Source: JAMCXS01 sp964459065 (GTDB taxonomy: Bacteria > Acidobacteriota > Terriglobia > UBA7540). From it: a stretch of 14,642 nt of DNA. Below, one piece after another: positions 1-7,273 of this stretch; the stretch's first letter is position 1, and every line of letters begins with the position of its first letter. The notes under the pieces were generated by a model. It saw only the letters and a program-made list of their open reading frames with translations, had not been told where the DNA came from and made no database searches. The stretch lies in the NCBI GenBank assembly GCA_964459065.1, contig CAYWMN010000078.1, positions 1 to 14,642 of the forward strand, in the 5' to 3' direction. The translations under genes were made by a program, and so were the position numbers.

Positions 1-1327
1 CGACGCCGTCGACGTCCTGCTCGGCCTTATGGATGATCTCCCCGCGCGCCGCAGAGAGATCTACCGCCTCCACGATTGGCTGGCTGAACGCGCCCTTCTC
101 GGTATCATCACCGCCAAGTACGACACCGTGCACAACAACCTCCTGGCCCGGCACAAGCGTCTGGTCGTTAAACGCAAGGTTCCCAGCGTTTGCCTGGTTC
201 GTCAGGTCAGAGGACAACTGATAGGCGTTGAAGGTTGTCGACGAGGATACGTTGACCACGACATTTGAATCAACAGGAACATCCGTCGTGTCGCTCGGCT
301 CAGTTCTGCGCGCCAACATCTCAAACTTCGTCACATGGCCGCCTGAATCCCGGGTCACCGACAAAACCGGGCCAAGGTACGCCAGTTTCTGCTTGCTGAG
401 GTCTTCGCGATCTTCAACCTGGATGCCTTTCGCGATGATATTTCCATTCTGGTCAATATAGGCGTCCAGTTCAACAAAGCTTCCCGTCGGAACCTTATCG
501 ATGCGGTTGTCAAACGTCGAAGGAATAAGCTTCGTCGCATCGTTCATATAAACAGTAAGGCCCGGACCTCTTCCGGAAAGGGTTTGAAGCACAAAACTGC
601 TGGTAAATCCACTCACCTGGCTCTGGGGAATTTCGCTGGCAATAAAGCCTTCCAGGCTGCCAAATTCACCAAAACCGTTGGACTCGGAATAGGCGGCCGG
701 GGTGGCTGAAAAAACCGGGGTCACGTCTCCGGTCAGCTGGCCCTGCGAATTGACCCCCAGCGATTGCGACAGATTCAAGTCCACGTGTAAAACACTGGTT
801 TTGCCCTTGGAAATCACCAATGGAGGCTGGATGTTAACGGTGGCAGTGGTCGTCGTAATATTCGTCTTCAGCAGGCTTGCCGGAGGGCTCACCGTCGGAT
901 CGTATTGGGCAGCTGAGTCCACCGTGAAGGTCAAAATTGCCTTGTCATAGGTTCCGGATGGAACCCCCGTGAGATTGCCGATGACGGATGAATCCCGGAG
1001 CGCCGCAAATTCAATGACCGGTGAGATTGGCGAGGCATTTGTCGGATACGCCAATACTTTGGTGGTCGTGGGGGCACCCTGGGGATGCAAATCGAGTTCT
1101 ACGGCAAAAAGTGAAAAGCTCAGAACATTGCAAACTGGAGTATCTCCAAAAACCGTGTACAACGCCCCGCTCCCAGCCGAAACCGGCACCGATGAACTGC
1201 TCGAAGAACCGCCGCAACCCGCAGTTACCAGCGCCGCCAAAAGCATGAGCATTAGGCCGGCCCGCAATTTGCAGGTGCCGGTCCGTCGAAACCCAAGGGG
1301 GTTCCCATGCCGGGCAATAGGTGACAT
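1..1327 (-). CDS. Surface lipoprotein with DUF4382-like and DUF5666-like domains, 3' part missing
   Basis: An open frame of 442 codons starts at the ATG at 1325-1327 and runs off the left edge, so the C-terminus is not seen. The N-terminus is a lipoprotein signal: several Arg/Lys residues, a hydrophobic run (LMLMLLAALVTA), then the lipobox TAGC at about residues 35-38 and a Ser-rich tether. The mature part begins with a block resembling DUF4382 (a short 'DTPVCNVLSF' motif), about residues 55-210. From about residue 250 there are beta-rich segments resembling DUF5666, with phrases such as 'GSFVELDAYIDQNGNIIAKGI' in the first copy and a second copy ending near the window edge. These families are known as secreted or surface proteins without an assigned reaction. 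The start is uncertain because no good Shine-Dalgarno is spaced correctly; an in-frame ATG 25 codons later would shorten the signal peptide. The lipoprotein call is firm; the domain names come from motif memory. Confidence 0.82.
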   Translation of the reverse strand, partial: MSPIARHGNPLGFRRTGTCKLRAGLMLMLLAALVTAGCGGSSSSSSVPVSAGSGALYTVFGDTPVCNVLSFSLFAVELDLHPQGAPTTTKVLAYPTNASPISPVIEFAALRDSSVIGNLTGVPSGTYDKAILTFTVDSAAQYDPTVSPPASLLKTNITTTTATVNIQPPLVISKGKTSVLHVDLNLSQSLGVNSQGQLTGDVTPVFSATPAAYSESNGFGEFGSLEGFIASEIPQSQVSGFTSSFVLQTLSGRGPGLTVYMNDATKLIPSTFDNRIDKVPTGSFVELDAYIDQNGNIIAKGIQVEDREDLSKQKLAYLGPVLSVTRDSGGHVTKFEMLARRTEPSDTTDVPVDSNVVVNVSSSTTFNAYQLSSDLTNQANAGNLAFNDQTLVPGQEVVVHGVVLGGDDTEKGAFSQPIVEAVDLSAARGEIIHKAEQDVDGV

Positions 1328-2007
1328 CCCTTTTTCTCGCGCCAAATTGGCAGTTCGACTCTGAATTGAGGATTTCAAGTTAATGTGATCAGATGACAAA
1401 AACAAACCTCCGGGTTAGCCCCAGCAATCGTGTTTCTTCCTTCCGATAGCCGCGCCAGGCTGACCGTGTTGGAAGGAATGGACTTTCGCGGCCCCGCACA
1501 AGATATCGCAAACAGGTCAAACCAAGAATGCGCTCTGCCGGACAGGCGAAAACACCAAGCCTCCAAATCTCTCAGGCTTTAAGGATGATCGATTTTCTCC
1601 AATGGCAAAACGAACAGAAACACACTCTGGGTCACTTGCGGACTGGCCCTCAACTTCCGGTTCGACCAACCAAACCTTTCGTGGCGTGAGAATGACGTCT
1701 TCCTGTACGGTTTGCGCCTGTTACCTAAAAAAACTTTTCCGCAGAAGCCTTTTGCATGGGTACTCCGGCTTCCCTGCTCTTCCGGGAAATCTAACGCGCC
1801 GCCCACCCATGCCCAGATTGAGAAAGCGCTCAAGAACGCGGAGGGATGCGGAGTATAGTCCCGCGCTTCCTGAAAGCGAGCCACAAGCCCCCATCGGTGA
1901 TCATAACACACACATTTTGCGCCTGGCACCTGCGGAGAAGGCCTGAAGCCTTGCGGATATCAGAATTCAATGCTGCTCGATCCGAAGGATGCGGAGGAAT
2001 CAAAGGC
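1328..2007. other. Gene-poor intergenic region
   Basis: About 680 bases separate the lipoprotein start from the end of the next minus-strand gene. Open frames exist on both strands (for example 1602-1946 + and 1579-1929 -). Their translations lack recognisable domains, are rich in Arg, Ser and Pro in the way out-of-frame GC-rich DNA is, and have no convincing ribosome binding sites. The one clear structure is the inverted repeat at 1437-1478. A short hairpin (AAGGC, 5-base loop, GCCTT at 1938-1952) lies downstream of the minus-strand gene ending at 2008 but has no T tract. I see no tRNA, mobile element or CRISPR repeat here. Confidence 0.55.
1437..1478. repeat. Inverted repeat, possible RNA hairpin upstream of lipoprotein gene
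   Basis: TTCCTTCC at 1437-1444 is perfectly matched by GGAAGGAA at 1471-1478. Nested inside is AGCC (1448-1451) pairing with GGCT (1458-1461) around a 6-base loop. If transcribed from the plus strand, the outer stem can extend to 12 pairs with two G-U wobbles; on the minus strand these become A-C mismatches. It lies about 110 bases upstream of the lipoprotein start codon. It could be a leader structure, a protein site or a plus-strand small RNA; no T tract follows, so it is not a standard terminator. Confidence 0.4.
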
Positions 2008-2685
2008 TCAAACACTTGCCGAGGATCTTTTCCCGAATGCCTGCTGATCGTAAAAATCTATCCTGTACATGGGATTCTGCATCTCAAGGACCCTTGTTTT
2101 CTTCAGGCCCGGGGTTTTATTCCATAAAACATCCCGTTCGACGAAACCGCTGCTCCCGACTTCCCGGCCCCATTGCATGGCGTAAACTCCCACGGGAATC
2201 CCAAAGGCCGACCGGACTTCCAATCCCTGGCGATAAGCTGTTGCCGGCAGGTAGAGGTGGCCCGGATAAGCGAATTGCGCCCGATATCCGCGTTCGCATT
2301 CGATAACTTGCCCCCACAAACTCACGCTCCCCACAGCGATATCAACCGACACCCCCAGCCACCGGTTCCGAACGCTTAGAAGGTACGTGAACGCATCACC
2401 GACCTCTTTAAAGGCGTAAATCCCGCACGAGCACGAAGCGCGAAGCAGACCCCGGCATTTTGCTCCCAATTCATCGCTGTGCTCAGCCGACGCCGCCTGG
2501 CGGGGCGTCCAAGGCGTATCAAGGATGACGCTGCGGAGTAGAGGAATGCGCTGGTGTTTGAACGGCAGAATCGAAATTTTCCAGACTCGCCACGCTTCGA
2601 GCGGCTGAACCAGGTCCGGAACCTCGCTCAGTTCAGCTTCATCGATCTTTGGAGGGCACTCCGGCCGGCCGAGTTTTGGGTTCAT
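2008..2685 (-). CDS. Conserved protein of unknown function with a CxCG motif (main body, probably frameshifted)
   Basis: The frame from ATG 2685 to the TGA at 2008-2010 gives 225 residues. It belongs to a family I have seen only as hypothetical proteins: an early 'PLEAWRVW' segment, a central CSCGIYA (Cys-x-Cys-Gly), then 'SLWGQVIECERGYRA' and 'AYPGHLYLP'. The paired Cys suggests metal binding or a structural role, but this is inference. There are no signal peptide or membrane segments. The frame stays open upstream to 2757, but that added N-terminus is Arg-rich and unlike the family. No good Shine-Dalgarno precedes ATG 2685. The natural N-terminus appears to be the ORF at 2639-2791 in the other frame, which overlaps by 47 bases. 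This may therefore be one gene of 2008-2791 with a frameshift. No function is assigned. Confidence 0.6.
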   Translation of the reverse strand: MNPKLGRPECPPKIDEAELSEVPDLVQPLEAWRVWKISILPFKHQRIPLLRSVILDTPWTPRQAASAEHSDELGAKCRGLLRASCSCGIYAFKEVGDAFTYLLSVRNRWLGVSVDIAVGSVSLWGQVIECERGYRAQFAYPGHLYLPATAYRQGLEVRSAFGIPVGVYAMQWGREVGSSGFVERDVLWNKTPGLKKTRVLEMQNPMYRIDFYDQQAFGKRSSASV

Positions 2686-2791
2686 GAACCGGCGCCACCG
2701 GCTTCTCAGGTTCGTATGGAACCTCCCGCGGGACAGGATCGTCAAGGGGTTCAACAATCAGGATCCGTTTGGGTTCGCCAACGCTCGTCAT
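2639..2791 (-). CDS. Short Pro/Glu-rich ORF, likely N-terminal piece of the frameshifted gene at 2008-2685
   Basis: This 50-codon frame starts at ATG 2789-2791, with GGAAGG at 2797-2802 five bases upstream, and ends at TGA 2639-2641. Its sequence (KRILIVEPLDDPVPREV, then repeated Glu-Pro and Pro-Val pairs) has the low-complexity linker look of a genuine N-terminus. It ends inside the start of the downstream frame, which is offset by +1. At the junction the two frames read 'GVPSKDR' and 'ECPPKIDEAE'. A single extra base, a programmed +1 shift at the CGA TGA codons, or a separate small overlapping gene would each explain it. I favour one broken or frameshifted gene because the good ribosome binding site belongs to this ORF while the conserved domain sits in the next frame. 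Confidence 0.5.
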   Translation of the reverse strand: MTSVGEPKRILIVEPLDDPVPREVPYEPEKPVAPVHEPKTRPAGVPSKDR

Positions 2792-2846
2792 GTCGGCCTT
2801 CCGAACTCTTTTCGCGTTTTCCCGCATGCACGCTGCTGCTCAACCA

Positions 2847-2880
2847 TCCAATGAGTCGGCCCCTGTCAACTCGGATTGGA
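2847..2880 (-). terminator. Hairpin directly after the tRNA-Ser 3' end
   Basis: On the minus strand TCCAAT starts at the base right after the tRNA CCA and pairs with ATTGGA at 2847-2852. GAGT/ACTC extends the helix past a two-base bulge, leaving a 12-base loop. No run of T follows, so it may be a processing signal or a weak terminator. A TTGACA lies inside the loop (2864-2869) but has no matching -10. Confidence 0.3.
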
Positions 2881-2970
2881 TGGCGGAGGGAGAGGGATTC
2901 GAACCCCCGAGCCCCTTACAGGGCTAACGGTTTTCAAGACCGCCGGTTTCAACCGCTCACCCATCCCTCC
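2881..2970 (-). tRNA. tRNA-Ser (anticodon TGA)
   Basis: Read on the minus strand, the acceptor stem GGAGGGA (2970-2964) pairs with TCCCTCC (2891-2885). A G discriminator and an encoded CCA follow (2881-2883). The anticodon loop reads CTTGAAA, giving anticodon TGA for UCA codons. A long variable arm rich in GCCC/GGGC lies between the anticodon stem and the T arm, and the T loop shows GGTTCGAATCC. The 90-base length and long variable arm are typical of class II serine tRNAs. A sigma70-type promoter lies just upstream (2987-3015). The reverse strand gives the familiar false ORFs containing 'GIRTPEPLTG'. Confidence 0.97.
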
Positions 2971-2986
2971 GGTATTTGCTCTTCCT

Positions 2987-3015
2987 AACGTACCGACACT
3001 TCACTCGCTCGTCAA
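2987..3015 (-). promoter_or_regulatory. Sigma70-type promoter of tRNA-Ser
   Basis: On the minus strand TTGACG (3010-3015, five of six consensus bases) is followed after exactly 17 bases by TACGTT (2987-2992, a weak -10 with T1, A2 and the final T). A start seven bases downstream would give a leader of only about 8-10 bases before the mature tRNA 5' end. The region 2971-3158 holds nothing else that I can identify. Confidence 0.5.
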
Positions 3016-3158
3016 CCTCCACCCCCGCGGCCCTTGGGCAAGCAGGAAGACGTTTATACCCCTCCAGCCCGATCGGCTTGGAATTGCTCGGGAATCCGAA
3101 GGGGCAAAACAGTATTGGCCCATTCCCGATTGTTGGCGGTTCCAGGTTCCCGAGGCTG

Positions 3159-6100
3159 CTAAGCCACCACGTAGAGCCACTTGCCGGCAAGTTGCCGCGA
3201 AGCTGAGAAAACCAGCGCGCCGCCTTCCCGGCGGCAGCGAACCCGCTTCCCGCGGCTGCCGGGCTTCGGCCCTTCAGCGTATAAGGCAAGTTTTTCAGGC
3301 AATCCCGCAACCGGAACGCGTACCGTGCTGGAACCTGAAACCCGGATTTGCATCAGCGCGCCGCCTTCCACGCGCCTTACGGAAGCCACCGGGGCCCACC
3401 CGATCACTGCCAGATTGCGGTCGGCAAAAACAATCCTTTTCCCATCCAGAGTGATCTCGCGGCATTCTTGCCCCGCGAAAGCGATGAGGTTTCCCTGGCC
3501 GTCGGCGCGGAAGGCCACAGCGTGCTCGCCATCGAAACTCACCCGGTGTCCGTTGACCCGAAAGTCCTGAAGGTGAATCGCTTCAGACGGAGGCGGATGG
3601 CTCGCCAAGTATTTTCGATCCTGTTCGGGATTGCGCGAAAAGCCTCCCACCCATCCTTCCTCAATCGTCCTCAAATGCGGCGCCAGCGCCACAGCACCGT
3701 TCGGAAAACGGCAAGCCAGATAGGGACCGGTGCGGGAGACGACCTCCGGGTTGTCGTTAACATCGCTGAATTTGCCCGTCGGAGCGTAGCTGCCCAGCGC
3801 CTGCAGAACCTCAAACCAGTTCCGGATGTCGTACCCGAAATTTTGGGACTGGTCATCGATGGGGCGATATCCAAGGAATGTAGAGCTCCCTCGTTGTGTG
3901 CCGACGATCTGCCCCTTCACGCGCGCCACCACGGAGGTCCCAGGGCGGGGGCGGACCGGATAAATCCGGTCCACCAGAAAATGGGTCAGGATGACTTGCG
4001 GCTTGACATCTTTGAGTGCACCCTCAAAACGCACCAGCTTTCCAGAAGCGGCCATCCCGTCGCCCGCCATCGGTCGGTAATGAACTCCAAAGATTTCCTC
4101 CCACGGCTCAAGCGCCGGCTCGCCCTCCAAGGTCACCAGCGGAGGCGGCCCGGACCACACCAGGCGGCCGCCCCCTCTGGCAAACTCCTTCATCAAGGCC
4201 AGAAGCTTGTTAGAAGGGAACGGTTCAAACAAGGTTACCAAAGTTGTAAAACGTCGTCCGGCCACTTCAACGGCGCCGCCGCGAACCGTCCCGCGCTCAA
4301 GCAGTTTGGCCGCCGAGATGTAATCCGTATAGCCGTACTGCGTCATCCAACTCCCAAAGCGTTCTTCAGCGGCGACCAGGTCCATCGGGTAAAGCATCAG
4401 GACGTTCACATCGCGGTGCTGCAAGCCTTCGACCGCTCCGTACAGCAACGGCCGCGGCACAACGCCGTAAGTCTCCTCAAGCGCCGTACGGCGGATGCTG
4501 ATCTCCGGCGGATCGCCCCAGTGCGCGGCGTAGGAGTAAGGCACCTCGTTAAGAATTCCCGTGGACACGGCCATCGCCAGGGCGTAGTAGTTTCGATCGA
4601 GCCACCCTCCCTCGGCATAATCGTTGCCGTTGCCTGTCAGAAAATCGCCCCACTTAAAATAGTCATAGCAAGCGGCCGCAGCCTGCTGGACCGTATCCGA
4701 CCAGACAAAGTTGGAAGTGTATTCGTAGGGCTTTCCCCGTTGGTTGCCTTCGCCCCCGCCCCAATAGTCGATGGGAGGGCTTTCCGCCCACGTCGCGTGA
4801 GCCCGGGCCTCCAACTGGTGCCCCATTTTGCGCTCCGCGTAATGCTTGGCCTGCGTGAACAAGTCCACCACTCCATCCTGCAACAGGTGATAGTAGCGGG
4901 CCCGGAACAGCGCCGTCCGGCGCACAGCTTCGGGCGTCGCCCCCAAGGTGTGCATCACCCCCGCCTTCGCACTGAGGTCGTTTGCGCAATCTTCCTGTCC
5001 GTGCGCAAAGTAGATCAGGTGCCGGGCAAAATCCGCATAGCCGGGACCGTACTCAGCGTCAAACCGCCGAACCAGCCCCGGACTGGCATAACGCAACGCA
5101 AACTCGCCGTGATCCTGATGGCTGAAGTATGCCCAATCCTGCTGGATGTGCATTTCGTCTGAATAGAGACCGTTCAGGCGAATGCCCGCCGCAGCGTATC
5201 GATCGATGAGGCCGGTCAGGAAAGGCAGCGCTTTCGGGCTGAAGTAATCCATCTCCGGGGTGTGGTAAACCTGCACAACCAGAACGCGGTCCAACCCCTC
5301 CCGGCCGGCACCGCCGCTCCCATGCACGCGAATCCGAACCGCCCGGTAACCGGAGTGTTTTAAGACCAGGTCGTTCAAACGCTCCACCTGGACGCCGTCC
5401 GTAATCTCCACGATGTCCTTCGGGTTCACAACCCGGTACAACGTCCCGCGGATCCGAGCCTCGCGAAAGGCGAATACGCGCACGCCCGCGTCGCGAATGT
5501 TAATCGGCCCCTTGTTATTCTCCCAGCTCTTCTGCCGCCAGAGTTGCACGCTAAAGGCTCCGGTTCCGGGATCGCGCAACCCCTTGCGGTAATGCATCCA
5601 CACGCCGGATTCACCCGTGTGCCTCGCGTACGCCTTGCCGATTTCAAGCGGCGACAACAAGCTCAGTTCCAGGCTGAGCCCGTACTTGCCGGCAAAACGG
5701 CCGATCGCCGCAATCTTTTGGATATATTCATCCATATCCGGCATCAGGCGCCGGGGGGTCTTCTGCCCGGGACGATACTGCGCAAAGAATTGATCGTAGG
5801 CGATGCTCAGGGTTCGCTGGCCGCGCGCGTGAGCGCGTTCGCAGATTTGGCGCAGGCTCTCATAGCGGGGAACATGTCCGGTGGCAAGGTTCATTGTCTT
5901 GTCCGGGTTCGTTGCCAGCGTTATCAGTTCCTCATCGCGAACCAAAATGATCGTTGAATGAGGAATTTCAAAGGCCCACGGTCCCGGGAAATTGACCAAT
6001 TGCCCCCGGTAAACATTTTCCGGCGCCCGAGCCGATGGGGCCGCTTGGGCCGAAGCCATCGCCGCCCCGACCGGATTGTTGAGTGGCTGCGCGTTCGCAG

Positions 6101-6176
6101 ATGATTTTGGGAGTCCAAAGGGTGACAACATACCAACTCCCAATCCCTTCAGAACGTTCCTTCGGCTGAACCCCAT
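3159..6176 (-). CDS. Tat-exported glycoside-hydrolase-like protein with GATase-like domain
   Basis: The product is 1005 residues. It opens with a twin-arginine signal (FSRRNVLKGLGVG, Arg at residues 4-5) and a hydrophobic stretch, so it is exported folded. I chose ATG 6176 because AGGAGG lies 10 bases upstream; the in-frame ATG 6185 is too close and GTG 6203 lacks a site. Residues about 60-560 look like a TIM-barrel hydrolase rich in Trp and Tyr, with adjacent acids at D340-E341 in 'LYSDEMH' as candidate catalytic or sugar-binding residues. Residues about 590-690 resemble the amidotransferase-like fold used for trimerisation in GH42-type beta-galactosidases ('LMLYPMDLV', 'FARGGGRLVW'). The C-terminal 130 residues or so are beta-rich, Ig-like. 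I cannot name the GH family. It diverges from the DUF1080 gene, so a role in releasing or trimming the glycosides handled there is likely but inferred. Confidence 0.85.
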   Translation of the reverse strand: MGFSRRNVLKGLGVGMLSPFGLPKSSANAQPLNNPVGAAMASAQAAPSARAPENVYRGQLVNFPGPWAFEIPHSTIILVRDEELITLATNPDKTMNLATGHVPRYESLRQICERAHARGQRTLSIAYDQFFAQYRPGQKTPRRLMPDMDEYIQKIAAIGRFAGKYGLSLELSLLSPLEIGKAYARHTGESGVWMHYRKGLRDPGTGAFSVQLWRQKSWENNKGPINIRDAGVRVFAFREARIRGTLYRVVNPKDIVEITDGVQVERLNDLVLKHSGYRAVRIRVHGSGGAGREGLDRVLVVQVYHTPEMDYFSPKALPFLTGLIDRYAAAGIRLNGLYSDEMHIQQDWAYFSHQDHGEFALRYASPGLVRRFDAEYGPGYADFARHLIYFAHGQEDCANDLSAKAGVMHTLGATPEAVRRTALFRARYYHLLQDGVVDLFTQAKHYAERKMGHQLEARAHATWAESPPIDYWGGGEGNQRGKPYEYTSNFVWSDTVQQAAAACYDYFKWGDFLTGNGNDYAEGGWLDRNYYALAMAVSTGILNEVPYSYAAHWGDPPEISIRRTALEETYGVVPRPLLYGAVEGLQHRDVNVLMLYPMDLVAAEERFGSWMTQYGYTDYISAAKLLERGTVRGGAVEVAGRRFTTLVTLFEPFPSNKLLALMKEFARGGGRLVWSGPPPLVTLEGEPALEPWEEIFGVHYRPMAGDGMAASGKLVRFEGALKDVKPQVILTHFLVDRIYPVRPRPGTSVVARVKGQIVGTQRGSSTFLGYRPIDDQSQNFGYDIRNWFEVLQALGSYAPTGKFSDVNDNPEVVSRTGPYLACRFPNGAVALAPHLRTIEEGWVGGFSRNPEQDRKYLASHPPPSEAIHLQDFRVNGHRVSFDGEHAVAFRADGQGNLIAFAGQECREITLDGKRIVFADRNLAVIGWAPVASVRRVEGGALMQIRVSGSSTVRVPVAGLPEKLALYAEGPKPGSRGKRVRCRREGGALVFSASRQLAGKWLYVVA

Positions 6177-6186
6177 GGGTACCATC

Positions 6187-6192
6187 CCTCCT
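6187..6192 (-). promoter_or_regulatory. Shine-Dalgarno site that fixes the start of the exported hydrolase
   Basis: Minus-strand AGGAGG, inside AAAGGAGGG at 6186-6194, lies 10 bases before ATG 6176 but only one base before ATG 6185. It therefore supports the MGFSRR start, which puts the twin Arg motif at the very N-terminus. Confidence 0.7.
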
Positions 6193-6227
6193 TTCACCGT
6201 CACAAATTCCCCGTAAAGTGAAGGTTG

Positions 6228-6256
6228 AGTATAAACCCAGTTCTCTTTTCTGGGTT
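6228..6256 (-). promoter_or_regulatory. Candidate promoter -10 with adjoining inverted repeat (operator?)
   Basis: On the minus strand TATACT (6228-6233) is a five-of-six -10 box about 50 bases upstream of the hydrolase start. Immediately upstream, in the spacer and -35 position, is a perfect 7-base inverted repeat: AACCCAG at 6234-6240 and CTGGGTT at 6250-6256, with a 9-base centre. No consensus -35 is visible at 17 bases. An inverted repeat in this place fits the binding site of an activator or repressor. It could also act on the divergent DUF1080 gene, whose start is about 200 bases away. Confidence 0.4.
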
Positions 6257-6453
6257 CGCGGATCGCATTTTCCTCGGCTGATTCAGGATCTTACTTTTGG
6301 AGCGGCGCCCAAGCGCAATCTTCCATCTCGACTCCTTCCTTCCATCGACCGCGTCCAACTCCGCGGCGACGCTTCCATATCAAGTTGTCTTATGATAGCT
6401 TTATGCGTTGAACTGAAAGCAGTAACTCAAATTAGGCCGAGGTTAACGACCCG

Positions 6454-7107
6454 ATGCGTCGAGCCAATACTCTGGTCCTGGGACTGTTTTTATCCTGCGC
6501 CCTCGCCCCGTTGGGGCTGAGGAGTTTTGCCCGAACCCCGAGCACCGATGAATGGATCCCGCTGTTTAACGGCAGGAATCTGGCTGGCTGGCAGGCCTAC
6601 GGAACTGAGAAATGGACTGCCGATCACGGAACCATCCTGGGTGAAAGCACCAGCGGGAAGTATGGCTACCTGCTAACCCGAAAGACTTATCGAAACTTTG
6701 TCGTGCGCCTCAAATTCAAATGCACCTCCGAAGGCAACAGCGGCCTTTTTTTCCACTCCCGCATTACCGGCTATAATCCCAAGCACGGCCCGGACATCGT
6801 CGGCCTGCAGGCTGAAATCGACCCGGCGCGGCACACGGGAGGCATTTATGAAAGCGGGGGCCGGGGATGGGTGGCGCTGCCCAGCGCGCAAGGTGAAGCC
6901 GCCATCAAGCCCGTCGGCCAATGGAACAGTCTGGAGCTTTCCGTCCAAGGCAACCATATTGTGACCCACCTCAACGGGGTTTTGATCGTCAATTACCATT
7001 ACTCCCCTGCCCGGTATACCGACGGGCGACTTGGGTTGCAGATTCATACAGGCGAGCACGGGTTTGCAATTCGATTCAAGGATCTATACCTTCGAACGCT
7101 CCAATAG
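6454..7107 (+). CDS. Exported DUF1080 / 3-keto-disaccharide hydrolase family protein
   Basis: The product is 217 residues with a Sec-type signal peptide (MRRANTLVLGLFLSCALAPLG). The rest is one complete DUF1080 domain (PF06439, LamG-like beta sandwich). It opens with the hallmark 'LFNGRNLAGW' (residues 37-46), followed by 'NSGLFFHSR', 'GLQAEID' (117-123) and 'GGIYE', and near the end 'WNSLELSVQGN' and 'HLNG'. Known members act on 3-keto-glycosides, releasing the aglycone or second sugar, and recent work places them in oxidation-elimination glycan breakdown. E121 and D123 match the acidic pair conserved in the family. The ribosome binding site is weak (GAGG 11 bases upstream). A 166-base gap separates it from the next gene, so it may have its own transcript. 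No C-terminal fusion is present. The family call is firm; the substrate is unknown. Confidence 0.9.
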   Translation: MRRANTLVLGLFLSCALAPLGLRSFARTPSTDEWIPLFNGRNLAGWQAYGTEKWTADHGTILGESTSGKYGYLLTRKTYRNFVVRLKFKCTSEGNSGLFFHSRITGYNPKHGPDIVGLQAEIDPARHTGGIYESGGRGWVALPSAQGEAAIKPVGQWNSLELSVQGNHIVTHLNGVLIVNYHYSPARYTDGRLGLQIHTGEHGFAIRFKDLYLRTLQ

Positions 7108-7202
7108 ATTCTGGTGACAGAGCGAACCGCAAAGAATTCGCTTTCCAGCCGAGGCCTCTGGGCGGCAGCCCCCGAAGCAGGCACGAGTTCTTGCATTGAA
7201 CA

Positions 7203-7245
7203 GCCCGTCGCGAAGTTCGTAACCATCGCCTCGGGCAGTCTTTTT
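7203..7245 (+). terminator. Weak candidate terminator after the DUF1080 gene
   Basis: GCCCG (7203-7207) can pair with CGGGC (7232-7236) across a 24-base loop, followed by AGTC and five T. The short stem and long loop make it marginal, so readthrough into the next gene is likely. The rest of 7108-7273 shows nothing further that I can identify. Confidence 0.25.
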
Positions 7246-7273
7246 AGTGTTACTTAGAAAGGGACCTGAACTC

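Noticed and set aside
1579..1946. Overlapping ORFs on both strands (1579-1929 -, 1602-1946 +)
   Set aside because: Neither has a domain, a plausible ribosome binding site or natural composition.
1844..1996. Direct repeat GGATGCGGAG at 1844-1853 and 1987-1996
   Set aside because: Two ten-base copies 143 bases apart with no further matching flanks; chance is sufficient.
2864..2869. Perfect TTGACA on the minus strand upstream of the frameshifted gene
   Set aside because: No -10-like hexamer lies 16-18 bases downstream, and the site falls in the loop of the hairpin after the tRNA.
3087..3154. Inverted repeat CTCGGGAA / TTCCCGAG between the hydrolase gene end and the tRNA promoter
   Set aside because: Eight bases with a 52-base loop and no T tract; not a credible terminator and expected by chance in such DNA.
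2876..3454. Plus-strand ORF containing GIRTPEPLTG (and an overlapping one with RERDSNPRAPYRANG)
   Set aside because: These are the well-known false translations of the reverse strand of a tRNA-Ser gene.
3348..5162. 604-codon open frame on the plus strand
   Set aside because: It lies wholly antisense to the exported hydrolase, has no domains, is rich in Arg, His, Gln and Pro, and has no ribosome binding site; it is a shadow frame of GC-rich coding DNA.
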